In this document: positions 46,401 through 58,000 of the stretch, piece after piece
Layout of the letters: each line of letters begins with the position of its first letter
How positions within the stretch are numbered: the stretch's first letter is position 1
Assembly: GCA_039654915.1 (NCBI GenBank)
Contig: CM077600.1
Coordinates: 45,058,492 to 45,122,491, forward strand
DNA length: 64,000 bases
Direction: 5' to 3'
Source: Aquilaria yunnanensis
Taxonomy: Eukaryota; Streptophyta; Magnoliopsida; Malvales; Thymelaeaceae
The notes under the pieces: model-generated
Seen by the model: the letters and a program-made list of their open reading frames with translations, nothing else
Told to the model about the DNA's origin: nothing
The model's database searches: none
Position numbers and translations under genes: made by a program

Positions 46401-49400
46401 CCAATAAATTATTTACATAATGTTACATTAAGGAAATTATATTTTTCTCAACATATGTGGTAAAAATTGTTATGTTATAAGTATCTGATTAATATGTTTT
46501 CATGAGTAAATGTTTTTTTACAGCAATTAAAAATATTATTAAAAATAAATATAAATTACAATTCCCAATTCCAGAAAGATTCTGAAATAAAACACACCCC
46601 GAGAACACCCAAAAGGTATAACAGTACACCGAACTCCCAAAATAACTATCAAACCCACTGACCCAAGCCAAAACTCAAGAACCTTGAATAAAACCAACAA
46701 ACCTTACTAATGAGTAAAAGTGGAATAAAATTTTTTTATTACTTTTCATAACATGTTTTAACGAGTAAAAGCACAATAATAAATTTTTATTACTTTTTGT
46801 GGGTGGGCAATTGAAAATTTTATAAATTTTTTTTTTTTTACTTTTTGTGAACGGGAAATTGAGAATTTAACTACATGTAGTACAAGCATATGCGATTATG
46901 GCTGAATATGCCATTGTGGTGAATGTGAAAAAAAAACAATGGTAAAAAATGGCATTTGAACAAAATGATTGAACACATTGGGTAACCATACACAAATGCT
47001 ATTTAGAAAAATTTTAAATGGAGAGAGTGATTAATTGCATTTTATTTGTGAAATGTCCAAAAAGTACATGAAATAATAATAATAATAATAATAATAATAA
47101 ACATTATTTTATTAAGATTGAGTTCTCAGTCAAGCTAATTCCTATATATGGAATCTATTATTGTGTCTAAATAATTAGAAAAACATTATTAGAATAGATC
47201 CATAATGGCTTGATATTTCCTACAATGCTTTGCTTTTGGGAAAAAAGGTCATTACTATGGATAAAATTATATTATCAGGTCCAACCTCCATTTCACTTTC
47301 CACTTGGTAGTTCCTACTACATTCTAATAAATGAGGAAATATAACTAGGATGTCAAACAAAGTTTTCTAAAACGGTGTTTGCTAAAATTAGCCAAACAAC
47401 ATTATCATGATTCAAACACAGACTGCCAAAGAAAGTTTTGAAGTTTATAACCATGATGTCAAACTAGTCCAATGTCTACTGAGTGTATTCATCTGAATGT
47501 CAATGAGAATGAGACTGGGTTTGTGGCATTAATTTGCATGTATGTATGTACAATCATAGTGAAGCTAATTGCATTGGATGACATAAGGTGTAGGCTTTTC
47601 TTTTATATTTTCCATGTATTATGTGTATCAATATTGCCCCAAGAGATTGGACTTTAAATCTTTGAATAATTAGAATTCAAATTTAACAATTTTCATGAAT
47701 AAATAAACGATAAAATTAAAATGACTTTATTTACATTACTTCAATTCCCCTTTACAAAACAAGTTTTTATTTTAATATTTTTTAACAAAAAAATCTGTCC
47801 GTAGGACTGGTATAGACCTAGTATTGAATAATAAGTACAACCATACAGTTTCCCGTAAAGGGGGAAAAAAAAGGAATGATCAAACCTGTGCATTTCATTG
47901 CAGAATGTAAGGAATGAGAGCTTCCCAGAATCAGAAGCAACAACCAAGAGGTCTTTACCCTGCATTCATAGATATGTAGACATAACCTACGTGTAGCTTA
48001 TGATTAAGACAATTATTCTGTGCTGTATCAACTTTTGTGCCCAATAATTGGACAAAAACAAAACCTTCAACAAAATAATATAGGATAAAATGCCCATTAA
48101 TGTTAATAACTAATTGGACCTGTGAACATGTATGCGCTTTATCCTTCCAAGGCAGAACAGCTAGGTCCTTGATGGTCCCAAACACAGCTTGCTCACAAAC
48201 AGATTGCGCAGATCCGTCTTCGCCAATTATGACCAATTCTATGGATGTCTCCTGAGTAGATTCCGTGAACCATAATCAGCAAAGCACACATTCATGAGAA
48301 CGTTGATGTTATTGCGACCACAGATGAAAGCAATGTCCAATTGTGGCAACTCCTTTAAACAAAAAACATACCAACACATCCACCAAAATCATTCACAAAT
48401 TTAATATTCTAAACTTCCATGATGTTAAATATAAAAAAACAGCTGATTAAACACTGTAACCAATGAACTCTAATTGGCTTCAAAAACACTTCAGTTGCTC
48501 TTTACCCAAATCATTCAAAAAAGGGGGGGAAAGGAATGAGAGACAATGCTACCCTGTTATTTTGCATGAAAAAATATAGACCTGAACAAATTTCATATTG
48601 AATACATCTAGCAACTATCCATTTAAGACTCGTTACAGAGAAAGTGATCACCAATAGCTCTCATACCAAAGAAGATGATGGACAAACACTGGCCCAGCCT
48701 GCATAAAGACATTTACAGACTAAAGTTTTACCTCAGTCATGGCTACTCATATCTCACTGCATTCCATATAGCACATAATCAGTCTTATCCTATACTGTAT
48801 AGCCACGCACCTGAATGCATGTATATAACGATCACAGGTGTCAGCCTGTCAACCCGGTATTAATAAGTTACATTCCCAATCAGCTTTTCTACTGCTTGCA
48901 CAGCTACAAAGTGTCTCAATGCACATATCTAAAAATCAAACTATTCCTATAGATTTAAACTAGAGTAATGCAAATAATGTTAACCACAAAAACATCCCTT
49001 TAAAAGGTAAGTTGGGCATATGGGAGGGTCAGAAGCCATGTTCTTCCAACCATTCATTTTGGTTGACAAATTATGTCAAGCTCTTGCTAGAAGTTCCAAA
49101 AATAGTGCATAAAAAAGGGAAACTCTAAATATAAGACAATGCCGAGAAAATGTTCTCAAGCTAGACTAAACCAATAAGCGGTCAATGTCATTACAGTCCA
49201 AGTAACATATATGATTGCAGGGAAAATGGAAGTTCAACAAGCTGACACGATAAAACCTCACTCAAAATCAAACCAACCTTTAAAAGTTGGTGTTCATCAA
49301 AAGAGATGAGGGGAGCAGCAACTGAACCCAGATAAATAGTGCAGGGACGAAGCACTTACTGGGAGCCAGATGTCAAAACCACAAAAGAGAAATACAATTA

Positions 49401-50198
49401 AAAATTAGGACAAACTCTTTGGGTTCAAATGTAAATTTGAGCCTAGCATATATTATAAGGACGGATGGGAACTACCAGCCTTGATGAAGTGGAATCTGGA
49501 TAGCAATGCATGGGCAAACAGAAGAGTTAGGGGGGGGGAATCGATTATGGAGAATTTGGCTGTCCCTCTCAAGTGAATGAAAAGAAAATTGAGAATAATG
49601 GAGAAAACTTTCGGGCCATTGAACCTAGTGCTCTAAAAAAATGCTGCAGAGGTCGAAACTGGAGGCCACATTATAGTTCCTTGGGGCTTAATGCCTACAC
49701 TTTTTTTATTTATTATCAAGGCTAGTGGCAGATTCTGCCCGATTTCATTGTCAGTCTATGCGTGGGAAAAAAACAACAAAATGCAATTACTAGAAATCCA
49801 GAATGCTTGATGAACTAGCAATCGCAGAGCAGAAAATATCCAACAGAAACCAGCATTTCAACATGACAATGATCAAAATTTAAATCAATTTCTACAAAAC
49901 AGCTATTAACAACAGATAATAAACACCACTTAATTTCCTGTTCACGCCAAGAAGTTTGATCCAGTAACAACTAGAACAATAAAGAGAAGGAAATAAGCCG
50001 ACAAAATTGCAGAACCTTGCCAAAGACAACGTCAAGCGAGGATGGAGAGCGGAGATGGCCGTAGGCCACGTGGAGAACGACGCTGCCTCTGAGGACGCAC
50101 TTCGCGAGATAGTGAACGCCGTGCGACTGGGCAGCCGCCGAAGAGGAAGACGACGGAGATTGCTTCCCCGTGGAGCACTCTTCCTCGGAAAGCGCCAT
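34453..50198 (-). CDS. CPSF-A / DDB1 / SF3B3 superfamily protein, like Arabidopsis AT3G11960
   Basis: Fifteen exons keep one frame: 50016-50198, 48120-48251, 47886-47959, 45708-45791, 43923-44010, 43653-43813, 41497-43483, 39936-40246, 39423-39738, 39170-39325, 37580-37721, 36167-36243, 35897-36033, 34787-34895, 34453-34647. The total is 4152 bp, 1383 aa, close to the length I recall for AT3G11960. The N-terminal two thirds are an MMS1/RSE1-type beta-propeller region (LVVASDSGKLSFL; long exon 7 with WSWEPKQNRSSRMIFCLDSG, CGMAPEGSIRII, GVDICDTFVIGTHRPSVEIL). The C-terminal CPSF-A domain has AVGDCRDGILFYSY, DCVLMDVDTAVVSDRKGSI and GGDM-type end residues MLDGDMLAQFLEL. Relatives are multi-propeller scaffolds in 3'-end processing (CPSF160), splicing (SF3B3) and CUL4 ubiquitin ligase (DDB1). 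The specific role of this subclass is not established. The intron after exon 4 is GC-AG. The other 13 introns are GT-AG, the largest 2.1 kb. Confidence 0.92.
37030..37480. repeat. GGGTT/GGTCAG-word-rich insert in intron 11 (hAT-subterminal-like)
   Basis: This 450-bp tract inside the intron between exons 11 and 12 is dense in words such as GGGTCAGATT, GGTTCAG and TTGGGTT. It resembles the subterminal composition of the hAT ends at 17.9 and 28.2 kb. No terminal repeats or duplication could be fixed. Confidence 0.35.
44145..44817. repeat. Diverged tandem duplication, 2 x about 342 bp, in intron 4 of the CPSF-A-like gene
   Basis: Copies start at TAGCTATCTA (44145 and 44487) and share ACTTACCCC, AAAATCAGCAATTATGTATC, GGTCTAAACGTGGT and CACAATCACTTTCCATACCC in order. 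Several small indels and substitutions separate them, so this is older than the SCL duplication. Confidence 0.8.
47072..47100. repeat. (AAT)n microsatellite in intron 3 of the CPSF-A-like gene
   Basis: About nine to ten AAT units lie within the 2.1-kb AT-rich intron between exons 3 and 4. Confidence 0.85.
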
Positions 50199-50392
50199 GG
50201 AAGGAGAGCTAGGGTTTTTTTTCCTCTGGTTTTTGGCGAGAATAGGAGAGTTTTTGTGGGAAGTGGTGGCCTTATGGCTCCATTTGGCGAGACAGGAACA
50301 TCACAAGTGTTCAGCGAACGACGAAGGGGAGCAAATAGATTTATCATTCACCGACTGACATGCTTTTCATTTGTTGAGCTGATTTTAGCTTT

Positions 50393-51705
50393 GGGTAAAA
50401 TTCAAATTTGGTCCTTTAACTTTCAGGATCATCCTAAAGTGGTCCCTTAAATTTTTTTAATTCACTTAAGTCAGGTAAAATCCATATTTGGTCCCTTAAC
50501 TATTTGGTTTGTCCTAAAATGGTCCCCTAACTCTAAAAGTGACTATTAAGGTCCCTTAACTCTCGTATTGTATTCAATTTAAGTCCCCCTAGTTAGTTTG
50601 GTCGTTATCCCTGATGGAAAATACATATGTGGTAATCTGCACTAATCTTCTCTCCTCAATGAATGCCATCGCACCAACTCCGATTCTCTTTAACAGCTCA
50701 GCCCTCTCGACCTTTGTTGCCAACAAGTCTCTCTCTAATAGGCCCTATCCTCCGCTCGATGCTCCTGACTTTTTCTTTAATTCCAAACAATGTATTCTAG
50801 CTTGACACTCTCGATCGGCCTTCTCATCTGAAGGTGTTCGTCAACGAGCACAACTCTGTTGATTGCCGGCCATGTATCTTGGTGCCGAGATGAAGAAGAA
50901 GAAGAGCATCAAATAGGGAATTAGAGAATTAGAGAATTGAATGAATAATCAAAGAACTTGTTGCCCTATCCTTTGACTCATTTCTAGACGAGGAATCAAA
51001 GAATTAGAAAATCAAAGAATCGAAGAACTCATGTGTTTCATCAACTAGAGAATTAAATATTTTTCTACCTCTCTTTGTCTTCCACGAAACCCTCATCCAA
51101 CCGTCTCCGATTTTCCTCCCACCATCTCCGTCAACCATTACAATTCTTTCTATTCAATGCAGCCTCCAGCAACCGTCTGTGGGACTAGCGTTCGATGTTG
51201 ATAACCGTTCAATGAAGTGGGGTAGGCATCACAAGCGCCATGGCCAATTCTCCGATGAACGTGAAACCAAAGCCCCATTGTTCAAGTTCGCAATTGTACA
51301 GCTTCAAAGGTGTTTATCAGCAAAATAAATGGTGTATTTCCAATAGCGATTCAAGTGAGGAGAGCAGGCTACAAACTTTCAGCTGATTATATCTCATTAA
51401 GATTAGGGAAAATGATAGGTTTGGGTTACTTGTCTTTTAGGTCCCCAAGATTATTATTTGTGTCATTTTGGATTTGAATTTTCATTTTTGTACAATATGG
51501 TCATCCATTTTTAGTTAAAGATGAGGCCACATGGCAATGTGTGTGCCATGTAGGCAAATTTCATCCAAACTAATTCCTAAATTGATGGTAGAGACTAAAA
51601 TAGGCCAAGCTAAATGAGTTAATGGACTCCAATATGCACTTTTAAAGTTAAAGGACTATTTTAGGACAAACTGAATAGTTTAGGGACCAAATTTATATTT
51701 TACCC
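50393..51705. mobile_element. Non-autonomous DNA transposon with about 55-bp inverted ends
   Basis: The left end GGGTAAAATTCAAATTTGGT and inverted right end GGGTAAAATATAAATTTGGT continue matching through CC(T/C)..AACT and (A/G)TCCTAAAxTxGTCC. The left terminus is doubled: a second diverged copy begins about 50475. No transposase is readable. Flanking duplication is unclear beyond a TTT, so the superfamily is not assigned. It sits about 200 bp upstream of the start codon of the CPSF-A-like gene. Confidence 0.6.
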
Positions 51706-52716
51706 TTTAAAGTCTCCTAACTCAACCAATCTATCATATTTTGGTCCCTGCCATCAATTCTGATATTACTTTTTATGGAATTTACCTATGTGACACTTGT
51801 TACTCTCGTGGTGGGTTCAAACTACCATGTAGACGATTATATTGAAAGAACAATAAATTTTAAGTTAAAATTGACACAAATAAATAATCATATAGACTTC
51901 AAATATAAATAAGCCTAAAATCATCTTCTTTCTTCTTCACCAAATTTTCATCGTGATTCCAACAGCCTCCTCCTCAAAATCTAATGTGCTATTAGTGAAT
52001 TCTGATAACATTTTTTAGATGAATCATTATGATTTGAATCTCTTTGCCACTATACCTGTGCTCAATTACTACACACATAATGAAAGAGATCGAAGGTGTA
52101 AAAGAGAGAAATCGAATGTGGGTAACCAAATTGAAGAAGTGAGGTGGAGACGAGATACAATAGGGCGATTAGGAGCTGGAAAGGATCATATGAGGGCGTG
52201 ACTGGATTAATTAGAGAGGAAAATCAAGGTAGTGAAAGTCGAGAGGGTGTGGAAGAGGATAGAGGAGAGAAATCGAGGAGGCGAAGGTCGAAAAGGCGCA
52301 AAGGAAGACGAAGGAGAAAAATCAAGGTGATGGAGGTCAAGCGACATGTAGGAGGCAATAGAGGTCAAAAGATGTGGAGGAGGGCGAAGCAGAGTATGGT
52401 GAAGATGTAGAAAGAAGATGAAATTTGGGTTAATCAACTTTTTAAGTCCTGAAAATTTATTGTCTGTATCAATTTTATCTTGAGATTTATTATTTTTCTA
52501 ATATTGTCACTTATTGTCATAAAAGATGATATCACATGGCAGTTCGGATGCCACATATGCAATTTTCGTTCAAACTAATGACTAAACTGGTAGTAGGAAT
52601 TGAAATATGACACGTTAATTGAGTTAAAGGATTTTAAGAAAATGAAAAAAAAAAAAAGTTATGAGACCAGTTTAACACGGTCCTTAAAGTTAAATGATTA
52701 AATTTGGATTTTACCT
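51706..52716. mobile_element. Second element with a right end homologous to the 50393-51705 element
   Basis: The terminal 200 bp at 52500-52716 repeats, in the same orientation, the order of words seen at 51480-51705: a GATGxxxxCACATGGCA block, then CAAACTAAT, GGTAG, TGAGTTAA, and a closing TTTxxATTTTACC. The left end shares ACTCAACCAATCTATCATATTTTGG-like words with the inverted right part. The interior (52080-52400) is purine-rich and produces ORFs on both strands that are not credible genes. Confidence 0.45.
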
Positions 52717-52779
52717 TTTTCACTTTGCTTCTGTGTTTATCTGACAAGTGACACAATCGCAGCAGGATCAAAATAAGAT

Positions 52780-53132
52780 GGGCAAACTCCACCAGTTGTC
52801 CATAAACCATATCCAATGTTATTTACTCGTCCTTAAACTATAAATGTTGTTTAATCATCCCTAAACTATATCCAATATTGTTTAATTGTTTCATTGTCCA
52901 TCACAGCCGTTAAGGATGAACAAAAAAATGATGTGACTGTTAATATGACATGAAAAAATGACATGGCTACTAATATGACATCACTTTTCCATCTATCTTT
53001 AACGGTATGATAGATGGCAGAACAATTAAGCAACACTATATATAGTTTAAGGATAATTAAACAACATTTGATAGTTTAGAGACGAATAAACAATTTTGGA
53101 TATAATTTAGGGACAACTGGTGGAGTTTGCCC
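52780..53132. mobile_element. Mutator-type MITE, 353 bp, with 9-bp target duplication
   Basis: The terminal inverted repeat GGGCAAACTCCACCAGTTGT appears at both ends and pairing extends about 90 bp inward. The flanking 9-mers AAATAAGAT (52771-52779) and AAATATGAT (53133-53141) differ at one base. Size, ends and duplication length fit a Mutator-like MITE. Confidence 0.78.
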
Positions 53133-53179
53133 AAATATGATCTTAATTGTTTTTAGTTTTCTTCAAGTGTTTTGTTTGA

Positions 53180-54566
53180 GATAAATTACACACGCTACCT
53201 CCAACCTTTAATTATTATTTCTGTTCTAACACTGACCTTTATTTTACTCGTATAATAACATAACCTCATTAAAACGTTTTATTTTATCTTTTTTTTAACA
53301 GAAATTATTATTTTGAATGGAAAACACGACATTATGATGGGATTGTAGGGGGGAAAAAAAGCTAGTTTGAACTCCTTAAAAATGTTTCCTTTGCTAAAGA
53401 GACATAAAACTTTGGAACCTAACGATTCGACCACCCCATTGTCACCTAAAAAAAATTAGAATTTTGATTGACATTCAAGATTTGGTAGTTTTTTCATCTT
53501 GTTTAACTTTCTCTTCTATCATTTCTTCCAAAGCTCAACTAATTTTAGTAAATAAAGCTTCAAAAATTCGAGTTTCACAATATCATATGCAACTATACGA
53601 TAATCTGTTGAGATTTGGAAGAAATGGTAAAAAAGAAAGCTAAAGTGTATAAAAAATACTATCAAACCATATAGGCTTATCAAAATTTTGAAAAAAATTG
53701 TCCGACATGTTGGCACAACCTCGCCTATGAGTTTTAAAAAAATAGAATTTTAATTAAACTCCAAGGTTTGATAGTGTTTATAATTCTTTTTTAACTTTCT
53801 CTTTTATTATTTATTCCAAATCTCAGCAGATTTTCCTTTATCGAGATTTGAAAATTTAAAACTCAAATATTTGAAGTTTGATTTACAAAAATTAGTTGAA
53901 TTTTGGAAGAAATATTAAAAGAGCAAGTTAAAGAGGATTTTTTTTTAAAAAAAAACAACTCAAGCGTGAAAAATCAATTAAAATTCTAGAAAAAAAAACT
54001 TTTCCCTAACATGGTGATACTGTTGCCGAAAAACTCATTGGAGCGGCATAGCCACTATGCTGAAAAAAATTTCTAGAATTGTGATTAGTCAACATGGTTT
54101 GATAGCACTTTTCATCTTCTTTATCTTTATCTTCTATCAGTTTTTTCAAATCTCAATGAATTTTTATATATCTGTATCTGAATTTATGAAACCCAAATTT
54201 TTGAAACTCAATTTATAAAAATTGGTTGAGTTTTGGAAGAAATGACAAAAGAAAAAGTTAAAGAAGATGAAAAAAAAAAAACTACCAAACCATGAAGGTC
54301 GATTAAAATTCTAATTTTTTTTTTATGGAGATGGGGTAATCAGATCGTTAGGTTCCAAAGTTTTTATGTCTCTTTGACAAAAGAAAAGCTCTCAGAGAGT
54401 TAAAAATAACTTTTCCCCTTACAATCCCATGTTGATGTGCATTTACCATCCAAAATAATGATTTTTATAAATAAAAAAAAATGACCAAAATGAAACATTT
54501 TAGTGAGGTTAAGGTTATAACAGGAACAATAATTAAATGTTAGAGGCAATGCATGTAATTTACCAA
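53180..54566. mobile_element. Foldback element with three internal palindromic units and a 10-bp target duplication
   Basis: The left end GATAAATTACACACGCTACC and inverted right end GGTAAATTACATGCATTGCC begin arms of about 270 bp that pair through the ACATAAAAACTTTGGAACCTAACG region. TTTTGTTTGA flanks it on both sides (53170-53179 and 54567-54576). Between the arms lie three diverged units of about 300 bp (about 53460-53700, 53750-53990, 54080-54320). Each runs from a GATTTGGTAGT-like start through TCTTCTATCA to an inverted TTTTGGAAGAAAT block. No transposase; probably Mutator-like. Confidence 0.75.
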
Positions 54567-54637
54567 TTTTGTTTGATTTTCTTTTTGTAGTTAAGGAAGC
54601 ATTGTCAAAATAATTTTGGTTTCAGCTAATTTAAATA

Positions 54638-55094
54638 AGGGAAATGTATAATAACCTCTCTCTAATTTAATTTAATCTATATTTTATTCACATATTTTTA
54701 AAAGCCTATATGTTGACTTTTGCTTTCTTTGAACTATCCGAAAACATTTTCTAAAACTCTAATTTAAATTGTATAATAATCATCTCTCAGTAATTTTAAT
54801 ACTTTTAATATTTTGTATAGTCAATAGATATTTAAAATTATCTATTTTTCTTTTCTATAACTACACTTTTCTTCTTGTAAATGCAAATTAATATTTTTAA
54901 ATGTTAGTTAACTGTAAAAAAATATAAAAATTTATGAAAGTAATGAAACGTAGTTACCATACTATTTAAATTCGAGTTTTAGAAGTTATTGTTGAATAGT
55001 GTAAACAAGGAAGGGAGTAAAGTGCAGGTTTCTAAAAATAGAGAGGCAAAGTATAGGTTAGACCAAATTACAGGAGGTTTTCGTGATTTTCCCT
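54638..55094. mobile_element. Small inverted-repeat transposon (MITE), copy C
   Basis: The ends AGGGAAATGTATAATAACCT and inverted AGGGAAAATCACGAAAACCT have TA on both sides (54636-54637 and 55095-55096). The interior shares TTTAAATTGTA, CAGTAATTTTAA and the inverted AATAGTGTAAACA blocks with the copy at 14261-14662. No coding capacity. Confidence 0.65.
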
Positions 55095-58000
55095 TACATA
55101 AATAGGAGAACCATAAACTGTACGACTTGGATCTTATAAGCGTTTGAATTTTTTTTTTTATTCAGACATGCTTGCAAGTGTATAACATAAGGTATTAGTA
55201 TTCTAAGTAAGAAAAGAGGAATACCAACTTTTTTTGGATTCGATGGGCAATCAAACCAATTTTGTGTGAACTTTTTTTTCTTTCGATACTCTAAAGATCA
55301 AAAGAATAACAAAATAACGGCAAAAGGAAACCTTTTATTCCTATTGTAAATCAGTCTCTAATTCTCATTTTATTACAAATTGGTCCCAAATTTTTAAAAT
55401 TATCTACATATTGACCCCTGGTCTTGGGGATGCATAAAAACTATATTTACAAAAAAAAAAAAACCAATTGTTTAAATTGTTTGTTAATTATTATGAATTT
55501 ATGATACAATTTGAATTCATAGAAAAAATAATTACCGAACAAATTAAATTAAAATTTAAAAATTATTTATGAGAATTAACGAATTATAGTATATTCTAAA
55601 AGATAGAAAAGTTTTATTGTTCATCAACAGTAAAACAACTTCCATGGCCTTTTTTTTTTTTTTTTTTTGACTTTTTTCAACTCATGGTCAAACCTCTCTT
55701 TTGGTACCTGAATATTTCACATTTTTCATAATGCTCCCCCACTTTTGCCTGCTGTCACCATCCAGAGGGTAGACTATGACCATTTGCTAACAGTAACATG
55801 ATTGTCACATTATAAAGATTGGAATATTACTAGCAAAAGTAAACATTACAGGGACCCAAAAGTGTTTCGTTCCTTTTTTTGCCAAGTCCGCCCACGTTTC
55901 AATTTTTTTTACTTTTCGCAAAATGGTCAAATATCTCTTTAGTCCATGGATACAATATTTCTTTCATAATGGTCCCCAACTTTCATGTCTGTACTAATTT
56001 TTTTTTTCCTTTTACTAATCAGAATTTTTGTATATACTAGAAGTCAAAAGTTATTAAGGAGAAGGGAAGAGGGCTATCTCGATCCCTAGTTGATTTAAAG
56101 TTTTAATTAGTTGAAACAAATGCATACTTTTTATAGTGTATGAGTGCTTTACATAGATTTGATTTAGAGTTTTAATTAGTCAAAATAAGTGAACAATTTA
56201 TATTACGCATGAGCGCATGATTCTTAAATAATTTATTAGTGGGTAAAAATCTGGAAAACCTATACATATATATTATGTAATGTTATCATATACTATGAAC
56301 ACCAGAAACTTTCTTTCTCTTAATAGTTTTATTGAATTGATGAATAGAATTATTTTAATCATTTTTCATTTGTTATTTTTAATGTTCTTTTGACACTAAA
56401 TAAACACATCTTCAGCTGACTAATCTATGTGTTTATAATTATTTATACTCAATTTTATTTAATGTCAATGTAAGTATTATCTTTTTACATTGTTTCATCA
56501 ATAACTTATATTGATTATATTACAACTAATGTTGCTATAGAATGTACTCACACAATGCGTTGGTCCCACATACCTCGTTTACTTCTAAAAGTCATTTTCA
56601 TTGTTCATTATTAAAGATGAACATTTTTTTTTCTTTTGCCTTTTTTTTTTCTTTTTCAGACACAATTGACAATTCTTTAAATTCGATTCCCTTTTCACAA
56701 TGTGCTCGCACTTTTAGGGCTTATTTTGAAATTTCTCCATTTTTGGGTTGTATGGTCAAATATCAATTTAATCCTTCAACTTCTACTCTTTTCCATGTTA
56801 GTCCTTATTTTCCATCCATATTTTATTTTGTTTCCCATATTTAATAAATATTTAGCTAGATTCTTTTTATTTATTCTCTTGGTCCCCAAATTTTTATTAT
56901 TTTTATGTACTATATTTTAAAGTAAGAAATTGGTTATCATAATTTGTTTATTTATTTTTACATCTATTAAATCAATTGTTAAGCCTTTAATACATAAGGT
57001 TTTTCCATTTTCTGTCCTAGTTCAAATTTTTTTTGTTGCTTTTCTTTAATTTTTTTGTTTAAACATAAAAATTTAATCATCATAATTTGCTTAATTTCGG
57101 CTATGGTTCCAATTGATTCAGTTTTAATTAATTTTTTTCTTTTTTTATCTTTATTAAGTTAATGGTTAAATTGTAAATTTATTAACATAAATTAAGCATG
57201 ATTTTGTATTTCAATTATATTATTTTGTTATTTATGATTCGTTTTGTAGTATGAATTGTTCTATCTAGTTTAATAAAATAATTTGGTCCATAATTGCTAA
57301 GTTTATTTTTCTAATAAATTTCTCATTGATATTAAAAATTAGAGTTTAAGTTGACGAGAGAAATTTTTAGTGAGTTATTTTTAATTAAAAAATTATACAT
57401 TATTTCAAAATTTATATGGTGTTATGTTTCTATTTACTTAATTTCAGTTATTGTTCAAGTTTATTCTGCTTTAATCAATTTTTCTAATATTTTTTAATTA
57501 TTTATTATTTAAATTTTTCATACTAAATTTATTGTAAAAAATACCCGCTACATCGTACAGGCCAACATATCTCGTTCAAACTATTAGGTAGTTGTTTTCT
57601 AATAAATTTAAACCACACTTACAAATATCACGTATTTTTTAAAATTTGTAACTTGGCTCATATATTTGAAAATTTTCAGCTATATAATTGTCAAATTGAC
57701 TATTGTCCCCTTTAACAATTTTTTCTTGCTCATCTCTGCTAGGAAAAAAAAAATACGGTATGGGTCCCTTTTACTTTGAGGAAATTATGAAAAAAATTCT
57801 AAAATAAAAAACACTCATGAGTCACCTTATACGAAAAATAAAAAAAAACTATTACGAATGATGATACCCCTTCTAGAGCCATTGCACATTGATTTAGCAA
57901 TCGTGAAATGTTGAAAATGAGCATGATATCAAAAGGATAAAAATGGGAGAAGAAGAGAAATAAACTAAACTTGAGGTTTCCATTAGATCTATTGCAAATA

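Noticed and set aside
50007..50450. A 147-residue Arg-rich plus-strand protein
   Set aside because: It is antisense to the first exon and 5' flank of the CPSF-A-like gene, whose exon 1 joins the rest in frame.
52144..52437. Overlapping ORFs on both strands rich in Arg/Glu or Pro/Leu
   Set aside because: Both come from one purine-rich low-complexity stretch inside a transposon.
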